Source: Comamonadaceae bacterium (GTDB taxonomy: Bacteria; Pseudomonadota; Gammaproteobacteria; Burkholderiales; Burkholderiaceae_C). From it: DNA of 64,000 nucleotides. The notes below the pieces were generated by a model. That model had not been told where the DNA came from. It saw only the letters and a list, made by a program, of their open reading frames with translations, and did not search any database. The stretch covers positions 62,001 through 126,000 of the forward strand of contig JAIYBZ010000037.1 of the NCBI GenBank assembly GCA_027488255.1. Reading direction: 5' to 3'. This document shows positions 54,257 through 63,844 of this stretch, piece after piece. Positions within the stretch are counted from its first letter, which is position 1. Every line of letters begins with the position of its first letter. Made by a program: the position numbers and the translations under genes.

Positions 54257-56995
54257 ATGACCCGCAGCCAGCCGATGGACGAGGCAGTTGCCTTGAATAA
54301 TGCCAGTACTGAAGTCGGGGCTTTGTATTCTCGTTTTGTGCAGCGCCTGCACCGACGCTATGCCGATGTTTTGCAGCTGCTGCCTCCTGGCGTGCCCCGC
54401 CGGGACGCCCTGACCGCCACCTTGGCCGCTTTGCAGGCCCGGGGCCTTGACCTCAGTGCCGCTTTGCGGGTGTTGCGGCACCTGACCCTCGAGCGCTTGG
54501 CCCAACTGGACTGTGCCCGTCAGGCCGATTTGAGTGCAATAACCCACGCCATGACCGAGCTGGCCGAGGTGAGCCTCGACATGGCCTGGCAACAGGTCAT
54601 CTCGGACCTGGATGATTTGCATGGTGCGCCCATCACGCTCGAGGGGCATCGGGCGAAAATGTGGATCATTGGCATGGGCAAGCTGGGGGCCCGCGAGCTG
54701 AATGTCTCGAGCGACATTGACCTGATTTATGTCTACGACCAAGACGGCGAGACGCGTGGCAACAGCGAAGGCCGCAACAAGGTCTCGTGCCAAGAGTACT
54801 TCACCCGCGCCGTCAAGCGCATGTATGCCCTGATTGGCGACACCACCGAGCATGGATTTGTGTTCCGCGTCGATTTGGCCTTGCGGCCCAATGGCAACTC
54901 GGGACCCAGCGTGGTCTCTTTGGATGCCTTGGAAGAATATTTGCAAGTGCAAGGGCGCGAGTGGGAGCGCTTTGCCTGGATGAAAAGCCGTGTTGTTGCG
55001 CCGCGCAGTGTGGTGCAAAACGGCTCGGCGCAAGCGCTGCGCGGGGTGGTTTTGCCCTTTGTCTTTCGCCGCTACCTCGACTACAACGTTTTCGAATCGC
55101 TGCGCACGCTGCACCAACAAATCCGTGACCACGCCTCCAAACGCAGTGCGGGTCATCCTGAGCGGGCCAACGATGTCAAGTTGTCGCGCGGCGGTATTCG
55201 CGAAATTGAATTCATCGTGCAGCTTTTGCAGGTGGTGCGTGGTGGACAGTTTCCAGAGTTGCGCACACGCCCCACCTTGGATGCTTTGCAGCGCGTGGCC
55301 AAAGCGGGGCTGATGCCCGTCGCCACGGCCGAGGCCTTGCACGCCGCCTATGTTTTTTTGCGGCAAGTGGAACACCGCATTCAGTATTTAGACGACCAGC
55401 AAACCCATGTCTTGCCCGTTCGTGACGATGACCTGAACTGGATCGCCCAAACCTTGGGGTTTGCAAACACCTGTGCATTTTTGGCCGCCTTGGACGCGCA
55501 CCGCGAAGTGGTGGCGCAAGAGTTCGACACCTTGCTGGGGGGCGATCGCGAATGCAAAACCTGCCAAGGGAAAAGCGGCCAGCGAGAAATCACCGAGTTG
55601 GATGGCATCGCCAGTGTCTTCAAGGGCCGCATTGGCGAGCGCTTGGCCGATTGGCCGACGAACCCCAAAGTGCAGGCTTTGCGCGACGATGCCCGTGGCC
55701 GTCTGATGCGCTTGTTGCAGCGCACCGCGCAATGGCTCGAGGTCGGTCGTGTCAGTGAAGAGTCGGTGCTGCGCATGGTCGAATGGATCGAACCCCTGTT
55801 GCGCCGCGAGAGTTATTTGGCACTCTTGCTGGAGCGCCCTTCGGTGCACGAGCGCCTGTTGCGCTTGCTGGGCGCAGCCAAGTGGCCCGCGCGCTATTTG
55901 TTGCAGCACCCCGGCGTGATTGACGAATTGGCGGGCGGCAACTTGTTTCAAAGCCGCTTTGATGCATCCGAGTTTGAAAGCGAATTGCAGGCCCGTGCGT
56001 TGGCCCTGAGCCGCACCGGAGAGGACGACGAAGAAAGTTTGTTGAATTTGCTGCGCCGGGCCCACCATGCCGAGCAATTCCGCACTTTGGCGCGCGACGT
56101 TGAAGGGGTGTTGACGGTAGAGCAAGTGGCGGACGACCTGAGCGCTTTGGCCGATGCGGTGTTGCGCATGACCGCCCGCTGGTGCTGGGGCCGCTTGAAA
56201 AACCGGCACCGCGATGAACCGGCGATTGCCATCATTGGCTACGGCAAATTGGGCGGCAAAGAGTTGGGCTATGGCAGCGATTTAGACATCGTGTTTGTGT
56301 ACGACGACGAGGACGAGCGCGCGCAAGAAATCTATGCCGCCTATGTGCGCAAGATGATCAACTGGATGACGGTGAAAACCGCGGAAGGAGATCTGTACGA
56401 GATCGACACCGCGCTGCGCCCGAACGGCAATTCGGGCTTGTTGGTCACCCGTTTTGAAGCCTATGCCGATTACCAAAACCAGCGCGGCAGCAACACCGCT
56501 TGGACTTGGGAGCACCAGGCCATGACCCGTGCCCGTTTTGTTATGGGTTTGTCCTCTTTGGCGCCGCGTTTTGATGCCGTGCGGTGTGCCGTGATCGGTG
56601 CGCCACGCGATGCGCAAAGCCTCAAGTCTGAAATTGTGGCCATGCGCGAGCGCGTGCGGCAGGGGCATCCCGTCAAAGCCGATCGTTTTGATGTCAAGCA
56701 CAGTCCGGGCGCCATGGTGGACGCGGAATTTGCCGTGCAGTATTTGGTGTTGCTGCACACCGCCCAACACCCCGAGTTGGCCGACAACGTGGGCAATATC
56801 GCGCTCTTGCAAAGGGCCGAAAAAGTGGGCTTGTTGCCCGCTGGCGTGGGCGAGGCGGCGGCCAATGCTTACCGAGAAATGCGCCGGGTACAACACCGCG
56901 CGCGCCTGAACGAAGAGCCCACCGATGTGCCTTTGAATGTCTTGTCCGCTGAGCGCGATGCCGTGCTGAAGCTGTGGCAATTGGTCATGGCTTGA
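54257..56995 (+). CDS. glnE: bifunctional glutamine synthetase adenylyltransferase/adenylyl-removing enzyme
   Basis: Adds and removes AMP on glutamine synthetase in response to PII, tuning nitrogen assimilation. The 912-residue protein has two nucleotidyltransferase domains. The first has GMGKLGARELNVSSDIDLIY (about residues 137-156), the second GYGKLGGKELGYGSDLDIVF (about 660-679), each with the paired Asp. LRPNGNSG occurs in both. AGGAATT precedes the ATG. The deadenylylating N-terminal and adenylylating C-terminal assignment follows the E. coli protein. Confidence 0.96.
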   Translation: MTRSQPMDEAVALNNASTEVGALYSRFVQRLHRRYADVLQLLPPGVPRRDALTATLAALQARGLDLSAALRVLRHLTLERLAQLDCARQADLSAITHAMTELAEVSLDMAWQQVISDLDDLHGAPITLEGHRAKMWIIGMGKLGARELNVSSDIDLIYVYDQDGETRGNSEGRNKVSCQEYFTRAVKRMYALIGDTTEHGFVFRVDLALRPNGNSGPSVVSLDALEEYLQVQGREWERFAWMKSRVVAPRSVVQNGSAQALRGVVLPFVFRRYLDYNVFESLRTLHQQIRDHASKRSAGHPERANDVKLSRGGIREIEFIVQLLQVVRGGQFPELRTRPTLDALQRVAKAGLMPVATAEALHAAYVFLRQVEHRIQYLDDQQTHVLPVRDDDLNWIAQTLGFANTCAFLAALDAHREVVAQEFDTLLGGDRECKTCQGKSGQREITELDGIASVFKGRIGERLADWPTNPKVQALRDDARGRLMRLLQRTAQWLEVGRVSEESVLRMVEWIEPLLRRESYLALLLERPSVHERLLRLLGAAKWPARYLLQHPGVIDELAGGNLFQSRFDASEFESELQARALALSRTGEDDEESLLNLLRRAHHAEQFRTLARDVEGVLTVEQVADDLSALADAVLRMTARWCWGRLKNRHRDEPAIAIIGYGKLGGKELGYGSDLDIVFVYDDEDERAQEIYAAYVRKMINWMTVKTAEGDLYEIDTALRPNGNSGLLVTRFEAYADYQNQRGSNTAWTWEHQAMTRARFVMGLSSLAPRFDAVRCAVIGAPRDAQSLKSEIVAMRERVRQGHPVKADRFDVKHSPGAMVDAEFAVQYLVLLHTAQHPELADNVGNIALLQRAEKVGLLPAGVGEAAANAYREMRRVQHRARLNEEPTDVPLNVLSAERDAVLKLWQLVMA

Positions 56996-57151
56996 GGCGA
57001 GGCCTTGGCAATTTGGCAATTCCCCGTGGATTCGGGGACTGTGCGCCACGGCACCATAGGGGTCACCATCAACCGCTAAACTTGCTGCACCGCACAACAA
57101 GTTGCGGTCAACCAGGTGCCGTCCACGACGAGCAGTGAATCGAGAAGTGTC

Positions 57152-58306
57152 ATGAAAAAATTGGGTCTTTGGGCAAATGTTGGGGTGCGTCGTTGGGCCA
57201 GTTGTGCCCTGGGTTTGGGCATGGTTTGGAGTGGGGCCACTTTGGCCCAAGAGGCCAACAAAGCCGCGCCCACAGCCAAACCCAGCCTGACGGTCACCGT
57301 GGCCACGCCCCAAGTGGCGAACATGGCGCAAAAAATCAGCGCCAATGGTTCTTTGGCCGCATGGCAAGAAGCCGTGGTGGGGGCCGAGGCCAATGGCTTG
57401 AAGATCACCGAAGTGCGTGTGAATGTGGGCGATCGCGTTCAGCGCGGCGATGTGCTGGCCACCTTGCAGTCCGACACGCTGGCCGCAGAGTTGGCCCAAG
57501 CCGAGGCCGGTTTGGCCGAAGCGATCGCCACCGCGCAAGAGGCCCAGGCCCAGGCCGAGCGTGCGCGCAATTTGCAACAACAAGGGTTTTTCAGCGCCGC
57601 CCAATTGAGCCAAGCCTTGGCGGCCGAGGCCTCGTCTGCAGCGCGTGTGCAGTCGGCGCGCGCCTTGGTGCAATTGCAAAAAGTGCGCTTGTCCCAAACC
57701 CAAGTGCGTGCCCCCGATGCCGGCGTGATTTCGGCTCGGCAAGCCACCGTGGGCAGTGTGGTTGGTGCGGGCGTGGAGTTGTTTCGCTTGATTCGCCAGG
57801 GCCGCATTGAATGGCGCGCAGAAGTCACGGCCTCCGAGATTGGTCGCATTCAGGCCGGCTTGCCGGTGCAGTTGAAGGCCGCCAGTGGCCAGGTCTTGCA
57901 AGGCAAGGTGCGCATGGTGGCGCCCTCGGTGGATGCGCAAACCCGCAACGCCTTGGTGTATGTCGATTTGACGTCCCCCATTGGCAGCGCCCGGCCAGGC
58001 ATGTTTGCCCAAGGTGACATTGCATTGGGCCAAAACCAAGCCCTCACTGTGCCGCAAACCGCGGTGGTGGTGCGCGATGGTTTCAGCTATGTCTACAGCG
58101 TTGGGGCCGACCAAAAGGTGAGCCAAATCAAGGTGCAAACAGGGCGCCAAAACGGCGATCGTGTGGAAGTCACAGGGGGTCTCAAGTCCGATGCCCGGGT
58201 GGTCACCAGCGGCGGTGCCTTTTTGAACCAGGGCGATACCGTGCGCGTGGTGGACGCGCCCGCTGCAGCGACCGTGGCGCCTGCCGCAGTGCCCGCAGCC
58301 AAGTAA
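57152..58306 (+). CDS. RND efflux periplasmic adaptor (membrane fusion) protein
   Basis: 384 residues. A signal peptide (ALGLGMVWSGATLAQ) leads to the mature protein. The biotinyl-lipoyl half-motif GADANG-like (VGAEANGLKITEVRVNVGDR) precedes a helical hairpin (AEAGLAEAIATAQEAQAQAE), with the second lipoyl part at VRAPDAGVISARQATVGSVV. The beta-barrel and membrane-proximal parts follow. It is the adaptor of the RND pump whose gene starts 9 bases downstream. No outer-membrane channel gene is in the operon. Confidence 0.92.
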   Translation: MKKLGLWANVGVRRWASCALGLGMVWSGATLAQEANKAAPTAKPSLTVTVATPQVANMAQKISANGSLAAWQEAVVGAEANGLKITEVRVNVGDRVQRGDVLATLQSDTLAAELAQAEAGLAEAIATAQEAQAQAERARNLQQQGFFSAAQLSQALAAEASSAARVQSARALVQLQKVRLSQTQVRAPDAGVISARQATVGSVVGAGVELFRLIRQGRIEWRAEVTASEIGRIQAGLPVQLKAASGQVLQGKVRMVAPSVDAQTRNALVYVDLTSPIGSARPGMFAQGDIALGQNQALTVPQTAVVVRDGFSYVYSVGADQKVSQIKVQTGRQNGDRVEVTGGLKSDARVVTSGGAFLNQGDTVRVVDAPAAATVAPAAVPAAK

Positions 58307-58315
58307 AGGGACAGC

Positions 58316-61300
58316 ATGTTGAACGTCTCTTCTTGGTCGATTCGGAACCCGATTCCGGCCGTCATGCTGTTTGTCCTGCTCACGCTGGCAGGCGTGATTG
58401 CATTCAATTCGATGAAGGTGCAAAACTTTCCGGATCTGGATGTGCCTATCATCACCGTTTCGGCCAGTTTGCCGGGCGCAGCACCCTCGCAGCTCGAAAC
58501 CGATGTGGCCCGCAAACTCGAAAACGCCTTGGCCCCATTGCAAGGGCTCAGGCACATCACCACCAAAGTGCAAGACGGCGCAGTCTCCATCACGGCAGAG
58601 TTCCGCATGGAAAAGCCGAGCCAAGAAGCGGTGGACGATGTGCGCTCGGCGATTCAGGGCGTGCGTGCCGATTTGCCCGGCGACCTGCGCGACCCGGTGG
58701 TGCAAAAGCTCAACTTAGCGGGCACCCCGGTGTTGGCCTACACCGTGCGTTCGAATCGCTTGGACGATGAAGCGCTGTCTTGGCTGGTGGACAAAGAGAT
58801 CACGCGCAAATTGTTGTCGCTGCGCGGGGTGGGCGCGGTGAACCGGGTGGGCGGTGTCACGCGTGAAGTGCGGGTGGAGTTGGATGTCAACCGCTTGCAG
58901 GCGCTGGGCACTACGGCGGCCGAAGTCTCGCGTCAGCTCAAACAGGTGCAGCAAGAAGGCTCAGGCGGCCGCATGGACTTGGGCGCGGGTGAACAGCCGG
59001 TGCGCACCTTGGCCACTGTCAAAACTGCGCAAGAGGTGGGCCAGATCGAGTTGACCACCGCACGGGGCACACGCTTTCGCTTAGACCAAGTGGCCAATGT
59101 TTCTGACACGCTGGCAGACGCGCGTTCGGCGGCCTATTTGGATGGCCGGCCTGTGGTGGGTTTTGAAGTGGTGCGCAGCAAAGGCGAGAGCGAAGTGGCG
59201 GTGGGCCGATTGGTGCGTCAGGCCATCGCCGATTACCGCGCGCAAAACGCCGACATTGAAATCACCGAGGCCTTTGACTTTGTGACGCCGGTGGAAGAGG
59301 AATACAGCGGCTCGTTGGTGCTGCTTTACGAAGGCGCGATTTTGGCGGTGCTGGTGGTGTGGCTGTTTTTGCGCGATTGGCGCGCCACTTTTGTCTCGGC
59401 CGTGGCTTTGCCCTTGTCGGTCATTCCGGCTTTTATTGGCATGGCGTATTTGGGTTTTTCGATCAACGTGGTGACCTTGTTGGCGCTGTCCTTGGTGATT
59501 GGCGTGCTGGTGGACGATGCGATTGTGGAAGTGGAAAACATCGTGCGCCACTTGCGCATGGGCAAGTCCCCCTACCAAGCCGCCATGGAGGCGGCAGACG
59601 AGATTGGCTTGGCGGTGATCGCCACCACCTTCACTTTGATTGCGGTGTTTTTGCCCACCGCCTTCATGAGCGGAATTCCCGGCAAGTTTTTCAAGCAGTT
59701 TGGTTGGACCGCTTCACTCGCGGTGTTTGCTTCTTTGGTGGTGGCACGGGTGCTCACGCCCATGATGGCGGCTTACATTTTGAAGCCGATCGTCACCGCC
59801 GCCCACGAGCCGGGCTGGCTCAAGCGCTACATGGTGTGGGCCAAATGGTGCATGCAGCACCGCTTGGTCACCATGGTCTTGGCGACGCTCTTTTTCATTG
59901 GCTCCATCATGTTGGTGCCACTCTTGCCCAAGGGCTTTATTCCACCGGACGACAACTCGCAAACGCAGGTCTATGTGGAATTGCCACCCGGCTCCACCTT
60001 GGCCCAAACGCAGGCCAGCGCCGAACAGGCGCGCACCCTGTTGATGAGCGTGAACGATGTGAAAAGCGTCTACACCACCATTGGCGGTGGCAGCGCTGGC
60101 ACCGATCCGTTTGCAGGCGGCGGCATGGCCGAGGTGCGCAAGGCCACGCTCACCATTCAGCTGACCGAGCGCGGCACCCGCCCGCGCAAGCAAGTCATTG
60201 AAAACGACATCCGCACCGCTTTGCAAGCCCTGCCGGGGGTTCGAACCAAAGTGGGCCTCGGCGGGTCTGGCGAAAAATACATCTTGGTCTTGACCGGCGA
60301 AGACCCGCAAGCCCTGCAAACCGCAGCCATGGCGGTGGAGCGCGATTTGCGCACCATCCCCGGCTTGGGCTCGATCGCCTCAACGGCCAGTTTGGTGCGG
60401 CCCGAGATTGCGGTGCGCCCCGACTTTGCCAAGGCCGCCGATTTGGGCGTGACCAGTGCCGCCATCAGCGACACCTTGCGTGTGGCCACCTTGGGCGATT
60501 ACGACGCGGCCTTGCCCAAGCTCAATTTGTCTGAGCGCCAAGTGCCCATCGTGGTGCGGCTGCAAGGCGATGCGCGCAAAGACTTGGCCGTGCTTGAGCG
60601 CCTGATGGTGCCGGGCAGCCGTGGGCCTGTGATGTTGGGCCAGGTGGCCAGCATCGAGGTGGCCGGGGGCCCCGCTGTGATTGACCGCTATGACCGCCAA
60701 CGCAACATCAATTTTGAAATCGAGTTGTCGGGAGTGCCTTTGGGCGACGTCACGCTGGCCGTACAAAAGTTACCCTCGCTGCAGAGCTTGCCACCGGGCG
60801 TGAAGATCATTGAGGTGGGCGATGCCGAAGTCATGGGCGAGCTGTTTGCCAGCTTTGGTTTGGCCATGTTGATTGGCGTGCTGTGCATTTACATCGTGCT
60901 GGTGCTGCTGTTCAAAGGGTTCTTGCATCCGGTGACTATTTTGGCGGCCTTGCCTTTGTCTTTGGGTGGCGCTTTTGTGGGCCTGTTGATCGCGCAAAAG
61001 AGCTTCTCGATGCCCTCGCTGATTGGCCTGATCATGCTGATGGGCATCGCCACCAAAAACTCGATCTTGTTGGTGGAGTACGCCATCGAAGCCCGGCGCG
61101 GCAAGCCCGCGCAAGGCGACCAGCCGGCCGTCCCGCCGATGAGCCGTTGGGATGCGTTGCTGGACGCGTGCCACAAACGCGCACGCCCCATCGTCATGAC
61201 CACCATCGCCATGGGCGCAGGCATGTTGCCGATTGCCGTGGGTTGGGGTGCGGCCGATGCCAGTTTCCGCTCGCCCATGGCGATTGCGGTGATTGGCGGG

Positions 61301-61414
61301 TTGCTCACCAGCACGGTGCTGAGTTTGTTGGTCATTCCGGTGGTGTTCACTTACCTCGATGACTTGGGCTTGTGGTCGGCGCGCATGTACCAGCGCTTGA
61401 CCAGGCGGGCTTGA
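58316..61414 (+). CDS. RND efflux transporter, HAE1-type permease
   Basis: 1032-residue proton-driven efflux pump of the hydrophobe/amphiphile family, twelve spans and two large periplasmic loops. FPDLDVPIITVSASLPGAAP near residue 41 is typical. The proton relay aspartates are in VIGVLVDDAIVEVENIVRHL (about 397-416), and the second half repeats LIMLMGIATKNSILLVEYAI. It differs from AcrB in lacking the canonical Phe-rich loop visible to me, so substrates (drugs, detergents, aromatic compounds) are undefined. The ATG at 58316 is 9 bases past the adaptor stop. Confidence 0.92.
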   Translation: MLNVSSWSIRNPIPAVMLFVLLTLAGVIAFNSMKVQNFPDLDVPIITVSASLPGAAPSQLETDVARKLENALAPLQGLRHITTKVQDGAVSITAEFRMEKPSQEAVDDVRSAIQGVRADLPGDLRDPVVQKLNLAGTPVLAYTVRSNRLDDEALSWLVDKEITRKLLSLRGVGAVNRVGGVTREVRVELDVNRLQALGTTAAEVSRQLKQVQQEGSGGRMDLGAGEQPVRTLATVKTAQEVGQIELTTARGTRFRLDQVANVSDTLADARSAAYLDGRPVVGFEVVRSKGESEVAVGRLVRQAIADYRAQNADIEITEAFDFVTPVEEEYSGSLVLLYEGAILAVLVVWLFLRDWRATFVSAVALPLSVIPAFIGMAYLGFSINVVTLLALSLVIGVLVDDAIVEVENIVRHLRMGKSPYQAAMEAADEIGLAVIATTFTLIAVFLPTAFMSGIPGKFFKQFGWTASLAVFASLVVARVLTPMMAAYILKPIVTAAHEPGWLKRYMVWAKWCMQHRLVTMVLATLFFIGSIMLVPLLPKGFIPPDDNSQTQVYVELPPGSTLAQTQASAEQARTLLMSVNDVKSVYTTIGGGSAGTDPFAGGGMAEVRKATLTIQLTERGTRPRKQVIENDIRTALQALPGVRTKVGLGGSGEKYILVLTGEDPQALQTAAMAVERDLRTIPGLGSIASTASLVRPEIAVRPDFAKAADLGVTSAAISDTLRVATLGDYDAALPKLNLSERQVPIVVRLQGDARKDLAVLERLMVPGSRGPVMLGQVASIEVAGGPAVIDRYDRQRNINFEIELSGVPLGDVTLAVQKLPSLQSLPPGVKIIEVGDAEVMGELFASFGLAMLIGVLCIYIVLVLLFKGFLHPVTILAALPLSLGGAFVGLLIAQKSFSMPSLIGLIMLMGIATKNSILLVEYAIEARRGKPAQGDQPAVPPMSRWDALLDACHKRARPIVMTTIAMGAGMLPIAVGWGAADASFRSPMAIAVIGGLLTSTVLSLLVIPVVFTYLDDLGLWSARMYQRLTRRA

Positions 61415-61432
61415 TCACACCCGATCAAGCCC
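61407..61432. terminator. bidirectional hairpin spanning two stop codons
   Basis: GGGCTTGATC (61407-61416) and GATCAAGCCC (61423-61432) form a perfect 10-bp stem with an ACACCC loop. The RND gene's TGA (61412-61414) and the photolyase gene's stop (61415-61417 read from the other strand) lie inside it. There is no long T run. Confidence 0.65.
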
Positions 61433-62962
61433 TTCACGTGTGGTGTCCGCCTGCCTGCGAATCAGCGCTTTGTCGGCTTCGCTCATGCGGCCCACATGTT
61501 TCACCATGAGCGCGGTGCGGGGGTTGCCCGCAAAGTCGGCTTCGTGGCGAATCAAAAAGTCCCAGTACAGCGTGGTCATGGGACAGGCGTTGGGGCCGGT
61601 GCGCAGCTCGGGCTGGTAGCGGCAGCTTTTGCAGTAGTTGCTCATGCGGCTGATGTATTGGCCGCTGGCCACATAGGGTTTGCTGGTGAAGCGCCCGCCG
61701 TTGGCGTGCAAGGCCATGCCCAAAGTGTTGGGCGTCTCCACCCACTCCACCGCGTCGACATACATGGCGCGGTACCACGCGCTGACCTGCTGCGGTGACA
61801 AACCCGCCAGCACCGCAAACTGCCCGGTCACCATGAGCCGCTGAATGTGGTGCGCGTAACCGTGTTGCAGGCTTTGCCCGATGGTGGCTTGCATGCAGGC
61901 CATGTGGGTCTCGCCCGTCCAATACCACGCCGGCAAATCGCGGGTGTGGCCGTAGTGGTTGGCCTCGGCCATGTGCGGCATGTCCAGCCAATACACGCCG
62001 CGAATGAATTCGCGCCACCCCAGCACTTGTCGAATAAAGCCCTCCACACTGGCCAGCGGCAGTTGGCGCGCGTGGTAGGCCTGCTCGGCGGCGGCCACCA
62101 CTTCGCGTGGGGACAACAGGTGCAGGTTCAGGCTGCTGGCCACCAAGGCGTGCCAGCCAAAGGGCAAGGTGGTCCACATGGCGTCTTGCCAAGTGCCAAA
62201 GTGCTCCAACCGCTGGTCGATGAAGTGCTGCAAAGCCACCAAAGCGTCTTCGCGTGTGACGGGCCAAGCAAAGTGATCCAGCGAGCCGGGGTGTTGGCCA
62301 AAGCGCGTGCGCACCAAGGCGATCACGTCTTGCGTCACGCGGTCGGGCGCAAATTGAGCGGGTGCGGGCACGTGGCCGGGGCCTTTGGCGCCAAAGCCTT
62401 TGCGGTTTTCGGCATCAAAGTTCCACTGGCCGCCGATGGGTTTTTTGCCCTCCATCAAGACGCCGTGGCGTTGCCGCATCTCGCGGTAAAAAAACTCCAT
62501 GCGCAGTTCTTTTTTCTGCCCTGCCCAGCGCGCAAATTCGGCGCGGCTGCACCAAGCGTGGGTGTCGGGGGTCCAGCGCAGGGGCACGCCGGCTTGTTGG
62601 GCGGCGGCTTCGATCAGCCTTTCCATGCGCCAAGCCCCCGCCTCCATCACCTGCAGGGTGCTTGGGCGATGGAGGCTGAGCGCGTGCGCCAGGCGTTCGG
62701 CAAAGCCCACGGGCCACTGGGCATCGTCCAGCCGCATATATGTACAGGGCCAGCGGCGTTGGTGGGCGGCATTGGCAAAGTGCCGCATGCCCGACAAAAA
62801 GAGGGCAATGCGGGCTTGGTGGTTCCAGACTTCTTCGGCCTCGCTGTCGGCCTCGATCATCAAGAGCCGGTCTTGCAGGGGGTCAAAGTCGCTGAGGGCC
62901 GAGCTGTCCCAGCCCAGTTGGTCGCCCAGCACCAGCACCAAATGGCGTATTTTTTGCGTCAT
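61415..62962 (-). CDS. FeS-BCP/CryB-type cryptochrome-photolyase family protein
   Basis: 515-residue light-dependent DNA repair or photosensor flavoprotein. The N-terminal LVLVLGDQLGWDSSALSDFD is typical of this deep-branching group. Four cysteines fit the [4Fe-4S] ligand pattern: HMACMQATIG, then CKSCRYQ and NACPMTTLYWDFLI near the C-terminus. Agrobacterium PhrB, a (6-4) photolyase, has the same arrangement. FAD-site segments include QVLGWREFIRGVYW and GLSPQQVSAWYRAMYVDAVE. It overlaps DUF2256 by 4 bases upstream. Confidence 0.92.
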   Translation of the reverse strand: MTQKIRHLVLVLGDQLGWDSSALSDFDPLQDRLLMIEADSEAEEVWNHQARIALFLSGMRHFANAAHQRRWPCTYMRLDDAQWPVGFAERLAHALSLHRPSTLQVMEAGAWRMERLIEAAAQQAGVPLRWTPDTHAWCSRAEFARWAGQKKELRMEFFYREMRQRHGVLMEGKKPIGGQWNFDAENRKGFGAKGPGHVPAPAQFAPDRVTQDVIALVRTRFGQHPGSLDHFAWPVTREDALVALQHFIDQRLEHFGTWQDAMWTTLPFGWHALVASSLNLHLLSPREVVAAAEQAYHARQLPLASVEGFIRQVLGWREFIRGVYWLDMPHMAEANHYGHTRDLPAWYWTGETHMACMQATIGQSLQHGYAHHIQRLMVTGQFAVLAGLSPQQVSAWYRAMYVDAVEWVETPNTLGMALHANGGRFTSKPYVASGQYISRMSNYCKSCRYQPELRTGPNACPMTTLYWDFLIRHEADFAGNPRTALMVKHVGRMSEADKALIRRQADTTREGLDRV

Positions 62963-63153
62963 AGGGCGTCTCGCTTGGGGGTGGCGCGGGCTTTGTCAGC
63001 GCGGCAGCGGTCGCTGCAGTACAAGACTTGGTCCCAGTTTTTGGCCCAGCTTTTGCGCCAAGACATGGGCCGACCGCAAACCAAACAGGGTTTTTGCGGC
63101 AAATCTTGTTTGTTGCCTTTGAATCCGGGGATTTTGGAAGGGGTTTTACGCAT
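62959..63153 (-). CDS. DUF2256 small zinc-finger-like protein
   Basis: 64 residues with two Cys-x2-Cys-like knuckles: KPCLVCGRPMSWRKSWAKNW followed by YCSDRCRADK. This is the DUF2256 pattern, repeatedly found beside photolyase genes of this type. It overlaps the photolyase start by 4 bases, so it is translationally coupled to it. The frame extends to 63173; the ATG at 63153 is chosen because the conserved lysine-rich start follows. Confidence 0.87.
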   Translation of the reverse strand: MRKTPSKIPGFKGNKQDLPQKPCLVCGRPMSWRKSWAKNWDQVLYCSDRCRADKARATPKRDAL

Positions 63154-63226
63154 CTTTTCGCAAAGCGTGACAAGCCAAAAAAATAAGTTTAAACTAATCA
63201 GTCACAAAATGAATTTCTAAGTGCAA
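63154..63226. promoter_or_regulatory. divergent promoter region with 10-bp palindrome
   Basis: The AT-rich gap between DUF2256-photolyase and the glutathione peroxidase gene holds AGTTTAAACT (63186-63195), a perfect palindrome about midway. Shared control of both transcripts is likely. I could not match it to a known ECF-sigma promoter with proper spacing. Confidence 0.4.
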
Positions 63227-63844
63227 ATGAACCACTCCCGAGTTAAACATCGCTTAGGCCACCTCTTGTTGGCCTTGCTTGCCGCCGCCATGGGCTTGGG
63301 TATGGAGATGGCGCATGCCAACTCACCAGTGGCCCCGGCCTCCACTGCCGCCCAGGCGGCATGTCCACCGTTGTTGAACCACACCTTTGACCGCTTGCAA
63401 GACGAAAAGCCGCAGTCCTTGTGCCAATACGCCGGCAAGGTGGTTTTGGTGGTCAACACCGCCAGTTTTTGCGGTTTCACCTCGCAATACAAAGGCTTGG
63501 AGGCGCTGAACGGGCAATACAAAGAGCGCGGCTTGGTGGTCTTGGGCTTTCCGTCCAACGATTTCGCGCAAGAAAAAGGCAGCAACAAAGAGATCGCCGA
63601 TTTTTGTGAAAGCACCTTTGGGGTGAAGTTTCCGATGTTCACCAAAACCCAAGTGACCGGAGAAGGGGCGGCGCCTTTTTTCAAACAACTGACTGCACAA
63701 ACCGGGCAAAAGCCGCGTTGGAATTTTCACAAATACCTCATTGGCCGTGACGGCAAAGTCATCGACCAATACAGCAGCCTCACCGGGCCGGACAATAAAA
63801 CCTTGTTGGCCGCCATCGACAAAGCATTGAAAGCCAAACCATGA
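63227..63844 (+). CDS. glutathione peroxidase-family protein, exported
   Basis: 205 residues from the ATG at 63227; an in-frame GTG lies at 63221. An N-terminal signal segment (GHLLLALLAAAMGLGMEMAHA) places the thioredoxin-fold domain outside the cytoplasm. The catalytic site is the cysteine type: VVLVVNTASFCGFTSQYKGL, with the Gln/Trp/Asn partners in the later FPSNDFAQ and PRWNFHKYLI. It would reduce hydroperoxides, perhaps using thioredoxin-like donors rather than glutathione. Its stop overlaps the next start by 4 bases. Confidence 0.9.
   Translation: MNHSRVKHRLGHLLLALLAAAMGLGMEMAHANSPVAPASTAAQAACPPLLNHTFDRLQDEKPQSLCQYAGKVVLVVNTASFCGFTSQYKGLEALNGQYKERGLVVLGFPSNDFAQEKGSNKEIADFCESTFGVKFPMFTKTQVTGEGAAPFFKQLTAQTGQKPRWNFHKYLIGRDGKVIDQYSSLTGPDNKTLLAAIDKALKAKP

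Noticed and set aside
56282..58705. Minus-strand open frame of 807 codons opposite glnE and the RND genes
   Set aside because: It spans parts of three confidently identified genes; its composition is that of an antisense shadow.
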